From the NCBI RefSeq assembly GCF_013373865.1, contig NC_050472.1:13532413-13596412 (forward strand): a stretch of 64,000 nucleotides of DNA. The letters are read 5' to 3'. The DNA is from Monomorium pharaonis. Taxonomy: Eukaryota; Arthropoda; Insecta; Hymenoptera; Formicidae. Numbering within the stretch: the stretch's first letter is position 1; the number at the start of each line of letters is the position of its first letter. A program made the translations under genes and the position numbers. The notes beneath the pieces were generated by a model, which was not told the origin of the DNA, searched no databases, and saw only the letters and a list, made by a program, of their open reading frames with translations. Below, piece after piece: positions 36,396-47,496 of this stretch.

Positions 36396-38865
36396 ACATA
36401 GACTTGAAACTTTAAACGCGATTATTTCGAAACTATGTTTTTATAAAAATACGGTTGCGGTGACCAAAGTTACTTAAAAACTAATTCACCGATCAAAATA
36501 AAATTTTACCTGCTTATTTGTTATTAAAATAGGCAGGGCCTCCACGAAGGATTTTTTATTTCGATTAAAAATTTTTTTTATTGCAAAAAAACCAAAATCT
36601 GTTCACCTCGAAAAATTGACTTTTTCGTAAAATTGTCATTTTTGTAAAAATCAAAATTTTACGAAACCCTTCGTTCAGGTCCTTCGTAACACAATGTACT
36701 AACGCAATATTTTTTTATTTTGATTTCAGATAAGCCGTTCCGAAGATATCATGGTCACCGCAAGTGATGTAAAAAAACGGACGTTCTAAGAGAAGATTAT
36801 ATTTCATTCATTTTTTTATATTTTTTCATAAAAAAATTTATATATAGACCTAAAAATATGAACTTTTTGATAGTGTTTTGTGAATTTTATTAAATATTTA
36901 TTAAAACGGCAAAAAAAATTCTTAAAAATCACGTAATTTTTCCGATCTCAAGTAGATATAACCCCTTAATTTATTTGCAAAAAGCTAATTTTTTAATCAA
37001 ATTTTTTTTCAATCAATATTTATACATACAAAACGGATGGAAATATCTCTGAAAAGTGTAAATCTTGTATTCATGGACCATAAACTTTCAAATGTACGTG
37101 TGAGTATATTTTTCAATTCAAGATGATGACATCCAATATGGCGGTTAAAAAAAGTAAAATTTATGAAATCTTCGATTTCTCCGCAGTGTTGTTCTCGGTG
37201 ACGCTTTTTTGCGCATGCACAATGCGGTTATAATGAAATCCAGTAACGTATCTATAACAATACGTCTTATAGACGGAGAAGTAACGTACCTATTCTGTAA
37301 CTTTTAATAATAATTTTCGATAGTGTACGTTACATTGTTGTTGTATAATTTTTTTATTACATTTAATACTTGTACAATTAGTAATATATAACAATACTGA
37401 CATTGATACAAAATAGGACTCTAAAAGTACCCTTTCTCATATAAGATAGATACTTCCATTGAACTTATATTTAATGCGCAAGCACGAGAAAGTGTCACCG
37501 AGAACAACACTGTTTCTCTGTATGTAAATATTTCTTTCAATCACTTTATCAAAGTTGATTTTTAAAGGTTTTTTTGGATCGCTGATTGGGATTCTGTTAT
37601 CAGACATGTCAAATTCAAGATGGCGAATCCAATATAGATCGAAAATGTTCAAAGTCAATCAAATTTATTGAAAATCACTATATGAGAGTTCTTTGGGTCG
37701 CTGATTACGAATCTGGCATCAGAATTGTCGATTTATAAATGATGAATTTACTACCATAAATGAAATAGTCAAAATTAATCAAATTTCATCAACTTTAAAA
37801 TTTATCTGATTCATATGGACGCAGATGTTATAAGTTGTATTCTTCAAATTCAATTTTTTTGTTATTTCCCTCGTGCTTTCTATATTCAAGATATACATTT
37901 AAAAGCTGAAAAAAATACAAAAAATATAATAAAATACAAAAAACTAAAAAATAAAAAAAATTGAAGGCTATCTATTTATGTTTACCTTTAAATAATGAAA
38001 GCTAAGCAACAGCAATTTCTGGAAGGCTAAGAAACGTACTATAATTCACTCATTTTATTTTACATGATAAACATATTTTGTAGAGACGGTTGAGTATAAA
38101 TGTAGCAATTTTTCCGAACGGAGGCAGAGTATCAGAATCCTCCATAAATGTTCATACATAAAATTTATCACAGCTTTAGAAATTTTCTGCTGACTACACT
38201 GTAATATTCGATCCACTTTCTTCAATTCTACAATTCTGATGTCATATTCATCAACCCAAAAAACCCTCATAGTGATTTTCAACAAATTCGAGATTTTGAA
38301 AGTTTTCGCCATTTTGGATCCGCCACTTTGAGTTCGATATTTTGATGCCAGATTCGTAATCAACAACTCCAAAAACCCTCATATAGTAATTTTTAATAAA
38401 TTTGATTGACTTCAAACATTTTCGACCGCCATATTGGATCCTTCATTTTGAATTTGACTTGTCTGATAACAAAATCGCAATCAGTGACCCAAAAAACTTC
38501 TAAAAACCAATTTGGATGATAAAGCGATTGAAAGAAATATTTACATACAAAAAAATCAAAGATTTCATAGATTTTCCCTCTTCTAACCGCTATATTGAAT
38601 GTCGCCATTTTGAATTGAAATATATTCACACGTATATTTAAAAGTTCATGGACGCAAAATATTTACTCAGAGATATTTCTTGTGTAAATATTGATTTTTA
38701 AAAAATTCATTTAAAAAATCAGCTTTTTTGCAAATAAATTAACATAAATTGTCCAGATCGCATTTTTTTTAAATTCTAACGACAAATATTAAAAGTTCAA
38801 AAAATTCTACATAAGAAAAAGTTGGCTTAAAATTTTTTGAGAATTAAATCCGTAGTATAAAATAT

Positions 38866-39140
38866 GGAAGCGGTGCATTTGCACACAGTGCTTTTGAACA
38901 CGATATTTTGCACACCGTTCACTTGGACACAGTGAGAAATAACTATACCAAGGGCACCCTACTGACTGGGTGGGTGTGGGAGGCTGAAAGCCCCCCTTAT
39001 ACCCCCTTCCCCCGCGCGCGTGCGTATATGTATCCGTTTCTTTTCGTGTCCAACTAAACAGTGTGCAAATAAACGGTGCGCAAAATATCGTGTCCAAAAG
39101 CACCGTGTCCATTTGAATTGTGTCCAACTGAGTGCCACTC
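38866..39140. mobile_element. Foldback-like element 2
   Basis: 275 bp. Exact 8-bp target duplication TAAAATAT at 38858-38865 and 39141-39148. Arms of 15-bp units around GCACACAGTG / GGACACAGTG; right end (reversed) GAGTGG-N7-TTGGACAC, left end GGAAGCGG-N5-TTGCACAC. Centre 38945-39035 has gggtgggtgtgggag, gccccccttat, ccccttcccccgcgcg, matching element 1's core in abridged form. Confidence 0.85.
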
Positions 39141-39197
39141 TAAAATATTACTGAAAAAAGTCACAGAGAACTGTCCGCTTGGGACTTAATGGGTTAA

Positions 39198-39786
39198 ATT
39201 CCACTAAATTTTTACATTTTAATTTACTCGTTTTTGGCCTCTATTACTTCATTGCATGTGTAATTTTTCAAAATATTCAAATATTTTTAATTTAGCAATA
39301 AAAGAAATTCAGAAATTTCATATTCTCTAAGTAGTGACCATTGAACTTCTTGTAAGACTGATTTTCTGGAAACTCTGTATTGAAAGGTTTTTTGGTTCGT
39401 AGTTACAAAATAAAAGGCAAAATTCGAAAATTTAAAATAAATTTACTATGGCAATAGATTTTTATTGAATTTATTTTGGGATTATTTAAATATTTAAAAA
39501 ATAAAAAATAATAACAAATAAGTTCAAAATAAAAATAAAAGTGATAGAAATAAATACACATTTAATGTCGTATTAAATATAATGTCGTTATTCTAATATT
39601 AAAAATGATGATAACCTTTATATAATATCAAAAACCAATTTTTCAAAATTTATTATCTTCTGACACACATACATACACGCGCGTGCGCGCGCGTGCCCAA
39701 GCACATACATATATTTACACACCATGTGCGTACGCTTATTACTATTTAATAATTTTGTGAACTAGACTTTTTAAGTAAACACATTT

Positions 39787-39833
<47 letters not shown>

Positions 39834-39974
39834 GTATAAAATATATATATATTTATATATAAAATATTTATATATAAAATATTTATATATAAAATATGTA
39901 TATATATACATATAAAGCATCTACTATGGTCGAGATTGGATCTTAGTGTTTAATATTATTTTATATGTACTATA
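39198..39974. repeat. AT-rich stretch with CA/CG and (TA)n microsatellites
   Basis: About 39663-39722 alternates CA, CG and TA dinucleotides; 39788-39910 is a (TA)n run with tatataaaata variants. No coding sequence. Confidence 0.6.
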
Positions 39975-40039
39975 TGAGAATGGTCTGAAAAGTTTCCGAC
40001 CTAATAAAGAAACAAGACACTTTTTCTTCAAATTTATGT

Positions 40040-41305
40040 TTATTTTTCAACATAATCTCCTTGTAATTCTACACACTTCTCCCAGCGATGCTCCCATCTT
40101 TTTAACCCGTTCAAATAGTACTCGGCGTCTTTCTCTACAAAATAATTGTTCACGAAGGTGATGGCCTCTTCATTTGATGAAAATCTCTGTCCTCCGAGCG
40201 CAACTTTTAGCTTAGGGAACAAAAAATTCACTTGGAGCTAGATCTGGTGGTAAAGAAGGTGGTTAAGCAGTTCAAACCGTAATTCGTGGATTTTCGCCAT
40301 GACAACCACTGAGGTGCAAGACGGCGCATTGTCTCAGTGAAACAAAGTTTTTTTTCTGCAAATGTGGCCGTTTTTCCGCAATTTCTGCCTTTAGCTTGTC
40401 AAGTAATGATACGTAATATGCTTCTGTAATGGTTTTTTCTTTTTGAAGAGATAATCGATTAAGATAACTCCATAACTGTCCCAAAAAACAGTCGCCATCA
40501 CTTTCCCAGCCGAAAAGTTTTTGCTTTTTTTAGAGCTGATTCCCCCTTCGCAATCCACTATTTTGACTGTATTTTTATTTCTGGGGTATAATAGTGTATC
40601 CAAGTTTCATCTACAGTAATTAATCGGCGCTAAATTCTGATTTATTGCGCCTAAACTGCGCCAACAGAGCGTTGGAAATGTTCATTCGAATACGTTCGTG
40701 GTCTAACGCTGCACCCAACGCGCGGACAGCTTTCTCACGCCTAAATCTTCATTCCATGTGACAAACACATTCTTTGGACATATTCATAGTCCCTGCTATC
40801 TCTCTCACATCTCTTTAATTCGACGGTTGTCTAGCACCATTAGGTGAACTTAAGCGATGTTATCGTCAGTGGTTGCAGTTTTTGGATGTCCCGAACGTTC
40901 ATCGTCTCCTAAGCAGTGTTTCTCCTAAGCAGTCTCAAATCTTTTTACAGCAGCGTGCTGTAAGTGGAGGGGATAGCAAACAGCTTGCTCGACGGCGCTC
41001 GACTATCTACTGTCTCCTTTTTTCTCGAGCTATCTCCTTCAAGGAAAGGAGACAGCAGATAGTCGATCGCTCGCTGCTGTAAAAAATTCGAGACTGCAAA
41101 AAACAGTCCCCAAGTTGCTACGGCCACGTTTAAATTCAGCTGTCCACAATTTCACGGTGGTAAATGATGGTGCAGAATCCCCGTACACAGCGTCCAACTC
41201 GTCTTTGATTTGCGTAGGCTTATTACCTTTCAAAAACAAATATTTAATGACGGCTCGATACTTGATTTTTTCCATTTTCACAAAAAAAAACTCACATCGA
41301 TTCAC
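40040..41305 (-). pseudogene. mariner transposase, broken
   Basis: Start near 41272 (MEKIKYRAVIKYLFLKGNKP, then ELDAVYGDSAPSFTTVK, first helix-turn-helix), interrupted by the insert. Then decayed text around 40900-40600, MATVFWDSYGVILIDYL (catalytic Asp region, about 40495), LKAEIAEKRPHL and a frameshift before the second Asp region. C-terminus 40231-40040: FLFPKLKVALGGQRF, VNNYFVEKDAEYYLNGLKRW and ELQGDYVEK-stop. At least three frameshifts. Confidence 0.85.
40929..41097. mobile_element. Small palindromic insert in mariner
   Basis: GCAGTCTCAAATCTTTTTAC at left and its complement at right, then acagcagcg/cgctgctgt and cgactatct/agatagtcg. Interrupts the transposase near its N-terminus. Confidence 0.65.
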
Positions 41306-41788
41306 TCAAACGATTGTCAAACAATAACTGCGCGTCCAAAATGGCAAGTGCTGCCATTTTCATGTTGAGGTCGGAAACTTTTCAGACTACCCTCGTATGT
41401 ATTTTTCAAATACATTTTCAGTTTTATAAACTGCGCTCCAAATACTTGAGTTAAATTGCAATCATAAACTAAAGCTACAAATATCAGAAATTGATTACCA
41501 ATTTAATAATAATGCTACAAGCAATTAAGAAAAACTGTGAAGAAGTTTTTACAACAAATATTACCTTGCTTTCACACTATTGACAAAAAAGGTAACGGTA
41601 ATGGTATTAGAAGTAATACGTTATTTTCCAACCCGGCTTTAATCACAATTTACAATATGAAGCAAGTCCATATACAAATACAAAGACCAAAACATTTTTT
41701 TCTTAAGTATAAATACATACACTTGTAAGCACGTGTAATTGAATAAACATTTAGCTACAAATTAAATTAAACTTGTCAAAATACTTAC

Positions 41789-42472
41789 TTATGAATATCA
41801 TTGTTACTTAAATATAATTTCTGTAATTGAGATGTCTCATCAAATCCCAGCAATTTCTTTAATTTATTCCGACGCAAATTCAGTTCTTTTAACGAAATTA
41901 AACCTTGAAAATCATTGCACCCTATAGTTTTAATGTTATTTCCCGCTAAATTTAATATCTTTAACGATGATAAATTCTCCAAACCCATAATTTGCTGAAT
42001 TTGATTACCATGGAAATCTAAAACTTCCAATCTCAAAAGTTGTTTTAAACCTTCAATTTTTCTTATTCTATTTTTTCCTAGTAAAAGAACCCTTAAATTT
42101 TCTAAAAGATGAAAATCGCATACTTTCTCTATTTGATTATCATATAAATCAAGAAATACAAGCTTTGTCAATTGAGAGAAGTTAGAGTTCTCAATCTTGG
42201 TTAATAGATTATGCTGAAGAGACATTAATCGCAATTTGGGTTCTCCAATGACATTAGGAAACGTTGTCAGACCTCGCCTATCGAGACATATTCTATCAGG
42301 GTTCTTTTCTCGTTCGGCAGAAGTTCTCGATGCCACAATCGTTTTCGTTTCTCCTTTCCATTGTAATGTAACCACTTCACATCCTTCAGCTTCTGCATTT
42401 TCAATTTCAAACTGGGTTCCAGTACAACTATCAACACCAAACCAATCATTTCCAACATAATATTTGAAATAA
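41789..42472 (-). CDS. LRRC49: LRRC49 orthologue, leucine-rich-repeat exon
   Basis: Minus strand, 684 bp. Begins YFKYYVGNDWFGVDSC, continues NPDRICLDRRGLTTFP, then six or so LRRs of the SDS22-like type (LVFLDLYDNQIEKV, LRVLLLGKNRIRKIEGL, LEVLDFHGNQI, LKILNLAGNNI, LKELNLRRNKL, LQKLYLSNNDI). Donor GTAAGTAT (41788 downward) is strong. I chose the acceptor ending at 42473 (tgacttgag) because it keeps frame with the upstream exon; the other AG at 42493 would create a stop in the joined frame. The LRR head is the likely protein-binding surface within the polyglutamylase complex. Confidence 0.9.
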
Positions 42473-42531
42473 CTCAAGTCAAATAGAATTGACTGAAAAT
42501 TAACTAGTTGTAGATATTTTAAAGCAATTAC

Positions 42532-42683
42532 CTAAATGAATTGTAACGCTTTGACAGCTTTGGAGGTATCGGCGCACCTGGTAAAATTGGTAAAGCAGCC
42601 GCAATCGTTAAAAATTGATTCTTTTTTGGAATACTATCTTCAACAATTGTTTGATTTTTCGTACCAAATAATACTTTTTTTAT
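42532..42683 (-). CDS. LRRC49: LRRC49 orthologue, upstream exon
   Basis: Minus strand, 152 bp, acceptor cttattttgcag ending at 42684, donor GTAATT at 42531. Translates IKKVLFGTKNQTIVEDSIPK, then FLTIAAALPILPGAPIPPKL and SKRYNS. Proline-rich, low-complexity leader before the LRR region. It joins the next exon across a 59-bp intron at phase 2. The start codon lies farther upstream and was not found. Confidence 0.7.
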
Positions 42684-43417
42684 CTGCAAAATAAGTAGTT
42701 ACTATAATCCCAGATAACAAAATGTTAGCAATTTGTATACAAATTGCTGACAAATTCGATCAATATTAGCAAATTGATATCAAATGTGTCTGCATTAAGC
42801 TTGCATTTTGGCGATAAAGTTTGTTGACATAACTTGACAGCAAATTATCGATAAAAACCATAGGCCAAAGAATCTATGAATACTGAAAGCGATAAAAAAA
42901 TTAAAGAAGCGTCGGCTGGATTCGAGATTCGAATTCGGGATCCTTCGTTTCGCAGGATAGCTCTCTAGCCAATAAACCACACGGCTCCAATTGCTCTGAT
43001 TTCTATTCCGTCTGCTTATAAGTCCCAAGATTAGAACAACAGAGCTCTATTTTATCGACACGGGTCCTTTCGACTTCAGATATCTTACAATATCATATAA
43101 AGCGCTCCAATAAGTAAGGAGTTGTTAAACATATGGTAAGGAAAGAGAAAAAGATCTTTGTTACAAAGAGATTCATATAGCACAATATTAATTATAGTCC
43201 ATCTGTTCAATGCAGAACGCTTGGAAAAAAATAAGGTACATTTATAACTCAGTGTATTGTTGGAGGTAAAAAAAAAGTTTACCGTTCTAGAGTTAAGTTT
43301 ATTTACTTACACTTGGTCAATAGATTCTTTTGTCCATGGTAAAAACATCGACATGTAGAATAAACCGGTAAAGCCAGTAATTGCAGAAGAAGAAACGAGG
43401 CGAGTAAATTAAGAGGC
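42684..43417. other. 5' intron or flank of LRRC49 with a tRNA-like SINE head
   Basis: 42710-42850 contains diverged agcaaattt/ttagcaaat repeats with a cccagataac terminus, a family also seen at 48480-48600. The SINE-like part is given separately. No further LRRC49 exon recognised. Confidence 0.4.
42913..42988 (-). mobile_element. tRNA-derived SINE head
   Basis: Minus strand GGAGCCGTGTGG, TTATTGGCTAGAGAGC (A-box-like), an ATCCT/AGGAT anticodon-type stem, and GAATTCGAATCTC (B-box-like) in tRNA order and spacing. The acceptor end is poorly paired, so a true tRNA gene is unlikely. Confidence 0.45.
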
Positions 43418-43690
43418 TGTAAGATAATTATTGTAAAATACTCGCATATTATAGATGTCGTATAAGCGTTACGGGATGGCGCTGCCTGCGCAAAGCGGCG
43501 CAAGTGCGCAACACTTCCGGTGACCAGCTTCCGAAACGGAGTACACGTAGCGAAATGCACAGTCGGCGAGTCACTCTCCGTCGCAAAGGGAACATGTAAA
43601 GTCGAAATACGGTTCTCGGGAGTCATTTGTTACGCTTCTAGTCTTAAGCACATTTAAATAAACGTATTCTATCATTGTTCTACAGTAATC
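43418..43690 (+). mobile_element. Possible solo LTR
   Basis: TGTAAGATAA... to ...TCTACA with a GC-rich middle (gcgctgcctgcgcaaagcggcgc) and AATAAA at 43657, about 30 bp before the end, as in U3-R-U5. No target duplication found and no second copy in the window, so this is tentative. Confidence 0.3.
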
Positions 43691-43989
43691 TTTAGTGTTT
43701 AGTGAATTCGTCCATCTTTCCATCGTCCGCCCGGATTCCTATTAGTTGAATCGTCACGGTCCGCGTTTCAGTAGTCTACGACGTAATTTTATCTCGTGCG
43801 CGGTGCTAGCAGTGCCGCCAGAAATGAGACTTTGGTACCAACCATATAGCAGAAAACATTGAGAGTCAACACAGGCCGGTTTTAAATGTCCTCAAGCGCC
43901 CTCATGACATTAACGACGTGGACATGTACTATGTAGCCAATGTTCACATTAGGACCAAGGATAAAGCACATGTATATATATATATATTT

Positions 43990-46477
43990 TTTTAGGGACC
44001 TTCATCGGAGGGCTCAGAAAGCCTATAGGGATTCTGTAGCGGGAGCCAAGAAGGAAAGCTGGAGAAGATTTTGCGAATCGGTAGAGAGGATACCCGCAGT
44101 CGCTAAGCTCGGCAGTCTTGGCCAAGGATCGGGACGCGACTCTAGAGGGCATTCAGCTCGACGACGGGACGATGGTGACTGGGGAGCGATGCCTGATCCA
44201 CTTGCTGGAGTCAAGCTTTCCGGGCTTCCGTGGAGGCCCGGAAGAAGACATCCAGCAGAACCTTGAACCGGCGCAGGGCACGAGGGGAGGATTGGTCTCT
44301 TGCGGCAAAAATTGTTAGGCCTGACAAGGTCAAAGGAGCCGTAAGAGTTTTCAAGCCCTTTAAATTGGCTGGGCCGGACCGGGTCTTTCCGGCCCTTCTT
44401 CAGAAGGGACTAGAGCAGATTACCGGACCGCTCACGCGGACGCTGAAGGCCTGCTTGGCATTGGGCTATACGCCTAGGGCTTGAAGGCAGGCGAAAATTG
44501 TATTCATCCCCAAGGCGAGAAGAACGGGTTACACTTCCGCCAAAGATTTTCGCCCAATCAGCCTGAAGTCCTTTCTTCTCAAGACGTTGGAAAGGCTGGT
44601 GGGTGCCTACATACGCGACGTGGTTCTATTGCAACATCCGCTGCATGTGAATTAGCACGCGTATCGTACGGGATACTCCACAGAATCGGCGCTTCACTCT
44701 GCTGTATCGCTCATCGAGAAGCAATTGGAGAGGAAGGGTTACATAGTTGGCACCTTTCTAGACATAGGGGCTTTCGACAACACACCGCACGAGGTAATGT
44801 GTGAGGAAGCTGCTCGCAGGGGCGTGCCGGAAAGGACAGTGGATTGGATCAGAGGCATGCTCGGGCGGCAGGTAACGGCCTCATTGGGAATAGTGAAGAT
44901 CAGTGGATGGGTGGAGAAAGGCTGCCCGCAGGAGGGAGTTCTCTCTCCACTCTTGTGGTGTCTGGTGGCGAACAGACTGCTCAGGACACTAAACGAAAAG
45001 AGCCTCTTTATATTGGGATATGCTAATGTCTTGGCTATCCTGATATGAGGCCCTTTCTTGGACTCTCCTGGAGCTCACGCAGAGGGCCTTGAAGGTGATT
45101 GAGGAATGATGCGGCGAGACCGGTTTGTCGGTGAATCCACTGAAGACCGGGCTCGTAATTTTCACTCGCAGATACAAGGTAGGCCCAGTGAAAGGGCCGG
45201 TCTTTGGGGGAACAAGATTAGTTCCAACCGAGTCGGTTAAATATCTAGGAGTGATTCTGGATCGGAAGCTGACATGAGAGGAACATCTCGAGAACCGCTG
45301 TAAGAGTGCTCTTACTTCTGGACATGCAGAAGGACATTCGGACAGACTTGGGGTCTTAAACCAAAAATGGTCCACTGGATTTACACGGCAATACTCAGAC
45401 CTAGGCTACTATACGCTTCTGTCGTGTAGTGGCCAAGGGTACTGAGAGAAACCGCTAAGTCAACACTGGAGCACGTCATAGCTCTGGTCCTAAGAAGGGC
45501 TGTGGAAGCCATGGAGACCACGCCGATGGCGGCGATGGGGGTGCTGCTTGGCGTCGAGTCTCTCGATCGGGTGGTAGTGGCAGCTGCGGCGACGGCGGCC
45601 TACCGCCTGAGATGCGAATCAAGATGGAAGGCAGGAACCTTCCACACAAGATTTGATGAAGGAATCCTATCAGGTACCATTTTTGGAACAGGATAGGAGG
45701 CCGGTGATTCGTACCTTTGAAAGAAAGTACAGGATAAGCTTCCCCGGGCGCTGGGAATGGAACGGCTCTAAGGGACCGGTTTCTCGGGAAGAGGACATCT
45801 GGTTCACGGACAGCTCCAGAACGAGCACGGGCTCTGGAGCTGGTCTTTACTGCCAGCACAACCGGGCAGGAATCATCGTTCCGCTTGGCGAACACGCTAC
45901 GGTTTTCAGACGGAAGTGCTAGCCATCATGAGATGTGCCCAGAACCTATTAGAGTCTGATAGGGTGGGAAGGCGCATCAGGATCTGCTCGGACAGTCAGA
46001 CGGCGCTTAAGGCGCTTGAGGATTCAAGAATTAACTCGCGACTAGTCTGGGATTGCAAGTGCGTACTGGATGAGCTGGCGAGGAATAATGATGTTGGCCT
46101 AGTATGAGCACTCGCGGATCAAGGGCAACAAAATGACGGACCTGCTTGCTAAGGAGGTGGCCGAAACAAGGCTATTGGGACCTGAGCCGGCTGTTGGGAT
46201 CTCCTTCTATTTGGGCAGGGAGAGGATCAGGAACTGGCTCCGGAATCAGCATCTTAAATACTGGAGAAAAGAAACAGAGGTCAAATGCAGACAGGCTAGA
46301 AACTTGCTAGAGGAGTGCCCTAGCAGGGACCTGGCCAGAAGCATAAAATCTCTAGGCAGGAGGGATGCCAGGCTTGCAATGTAACTACTCACGGGCCATG
46401 GCAACCTTAATTACCACCTGCATAAATTAGGTCGTAGCGATACGCCCAACTGCAGGTTGTGTGGCGAAGAAGAAACT
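43990..46477 (+). pseudogene. RNase-H-bearing LINE (I/R1/LOA group), 5' truncated
   Basis: Plus strand. Linker with HRRAQKAYRDSVAGAKKESW (43990-44110), then RT: AGPDRVFPALLQKGLEQI, AKDFRPISLKSFLLKTLERL (near 44550), AYRTGYSTESALH, VGTFLDIGAFDNTPHEVM (44740), GCPQEGVLSPLLWC (44920). The catalytic box reads YANVLAI (45020), so both Asp residues of Y-A-D-D are lost. Then TGLSVNPLKTGLVIF and KYLGVILDRKL, and an RNase H domain (45790-46160: WFTDSSRT, ICSDSQTALKALEDS, RIKGNKMTDLLAKE). It ends in a zinc-finger-like CRLCGEEEET at 46477, where Kolobok sequence begins. Base composition is GC-rich compared with its surroundings. Several frameshifts. Confidence 0.82.
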
Positions 46478-47108
46478 AGCCACTAGAGAGCAAAGAATGG
46501 CTCGTAGACAACACCAAATCAACGTTTTGGAGGTGGCTGAAAATGCAGAAGGAACCCTTTGTGGCCCTGGAATAGATAATTCTATGTAAGTTAAAAAAAT
46601 TAGTTTTAATTATAAAAAACAGACTTGAAACTTTAAACGCGATTATTTCGAAACTATATTTTTGTAAATAGGCAGGACCTGAACAAAGGATTTTTCATTT
46701 CAATTAAAAAATTTTTTTATTGCAAAAAAAAAACAAAATCTGTTCACCTCAAAAAATTGACTTTTTCGTAAAATTGTTGTCATTTTTGTAAAAATCAAAA
46801 TTTTACGATACTCTTCGTTCAGGCCCTTCGTAACGCAATGTACTAACGCAATATTTTTTTATTTTGATTTCAGATAAGCCATTCCGAAGATATCATGGTC
46901 ACCGCAAGTGATGTAAAAAAACGGACGTTCTAAGAGAAGATTATATTTCATTCATTTTTTAATATTTTTTCATAAAAAAATTTATTTACAGACCTTAAAA
47001 TATGAACTTTTTGATAGTGTTTTGTGAATTCTATTAAATATTTATTAAAACGGCAAAAAAATTCTTGAAAATCACGTAATTTTCCCGATCTCAAGTAGGT
47101 ATAACCCC
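46478..47108 (+). mobile_element. 3' remnant of a Kolobok-like element
   Basis: Matches 36245-36965: REQRMARRQ coding end, the poly-A/T-rich 3' untranslated region, the gatatcatggtcaccgcaag segment and the terminal aagtaggtataacccc followed by TTAA (47109-47112). The 5' part is missing. Confidence 0.85.
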
Positions 47109-47496
47109 TTAAAACTGGCTTGTGACAACTCTCAGCCTTTTCTGAAATAGGCTACCCCTTCCACAGCCGCGGATTGGTACCAAAGCCTCATTTCTGGCAG
47201 CACTGTGCCAGCCATCTTCATCCTCGTGGCGCGTCACTCATTCCTAACGTCCTTCCTGACAAAATATACTTCCTACCACAGAAGGAAGCCACCGACGCGT
47301 CGTGTATATCGACAAGTGGCCTTTCAAGGCAAATAAATTGAGATTAAGAATTAGACTCTCGAGCTGTAAATTCGGATTCAAATCCAGTCATTCTGCAATT
47401 TTTTCCGCATCGAGTTACAATTCCTGCGCCGTTAGCAGCTTTCCTAAGGACAGTTGTTAAAGACAGGAAGGCACAATAAACTCTGCGTGCCATTAA

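Larger units (their letters stand above)
34493..36965 (+). mobile_element. Kolobok-like element (TTAA TSD)
   Basis: Inverted ends GGGGTTATACCTACTTG and, reversed, GGGGTTATATCTACTTG. Flanked by TTAA (34489-34492 and 36966-36969), and the arm of the host palindrome is restored when it is removed. It encodes a broken transposase (below) and has a 344-bp MITE inside. A 3' fragment of a sister copy is at 46478-47108. Confidence 0.78.
34323..39193. mobile_element. piggyBac-like (TTAA) palindromic element hosting two later insertions
   Basis: Ends CCCATCAAGTCTCAAA and GGGACTTAATGGG; TTAA at 34319-34322 and 39194-39197. Arms are inverted: left 34323-34492 then 36966-37200; right 38570-38865 then 39141-39193. 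The left arm is cut at a TTAA by the Kolobok-like element (34493-36965) and the right arm by foldback element 2 (38866-39140). Without them the arms align through gacaatttatgttaatttatttgcaa. The interior (37200-38560) contains further diverged inverted subrepeats (gtcgctgatta, atggcg.atccaatat) and no transposase. Confidence 0.75.
39975..41395 (-). mobile_element. mariner element (DD34D type)
   Basis: Ends TGAGAATGGTCTGAAAAG and, reversed, CGAGGGTAGTCTGAAAAG, each next to TA (39973-39974, 41396-41397). Transposase remnants on the minus strand and a palindromic insert at 40929-41097. Confidence 0.88.
11892..41788 (-). other. 29.9-kb LRRC49 intron filled with mobile elements
   Basis: Bounded by donor GTAAGTAT (41788 downward, minus strand) and acceptor TTTATGTTTCAG (ending 11892). 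Splicing joins DIH-K-IEDM within a leucine-rich repeat at phase 2, as expected for the protein. Nearly every kilobase can be assigned to transposable elements, several nested three or four deep. The other two introns of this gene visible here are 59 and 118 bp, so the expansion is confined to one intron. Confidence 0.85.
43810..47205. mobile_element. hAT-like inverted ends enclosing nested LINE and Kolobok pieces
   Basis: 43810-43885 (CAGTGCCGCCAGAAATGAG, tttggtaccaacc, aggccggtttta) is inverted at 47110-47205 (taaaactggcttgtg, ggattggtaccaaag, ctcatttctggcagcactg). CAGTG ends suggest hAT. The DNA between consists of later insertions (LINE, Kolobok remnant). Flanks tgctag and tgccag may be the old target duplication. 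Confidence 0.6.

Noticed and set aside
42913..42988. Functional tRNA gene
   Set aside because: A- and B-box-like words and an anticodon-type stem are present, but the acceptor stem does not pair and the anticodon loop is nine bases; a SINE head fits better.
43303..43626. 107-codon minus-strand ORF as first exon of LRRC49
   Set aside because: No splice donor in frame and no similarity to the gene; it overlaps the LTR-like segment.
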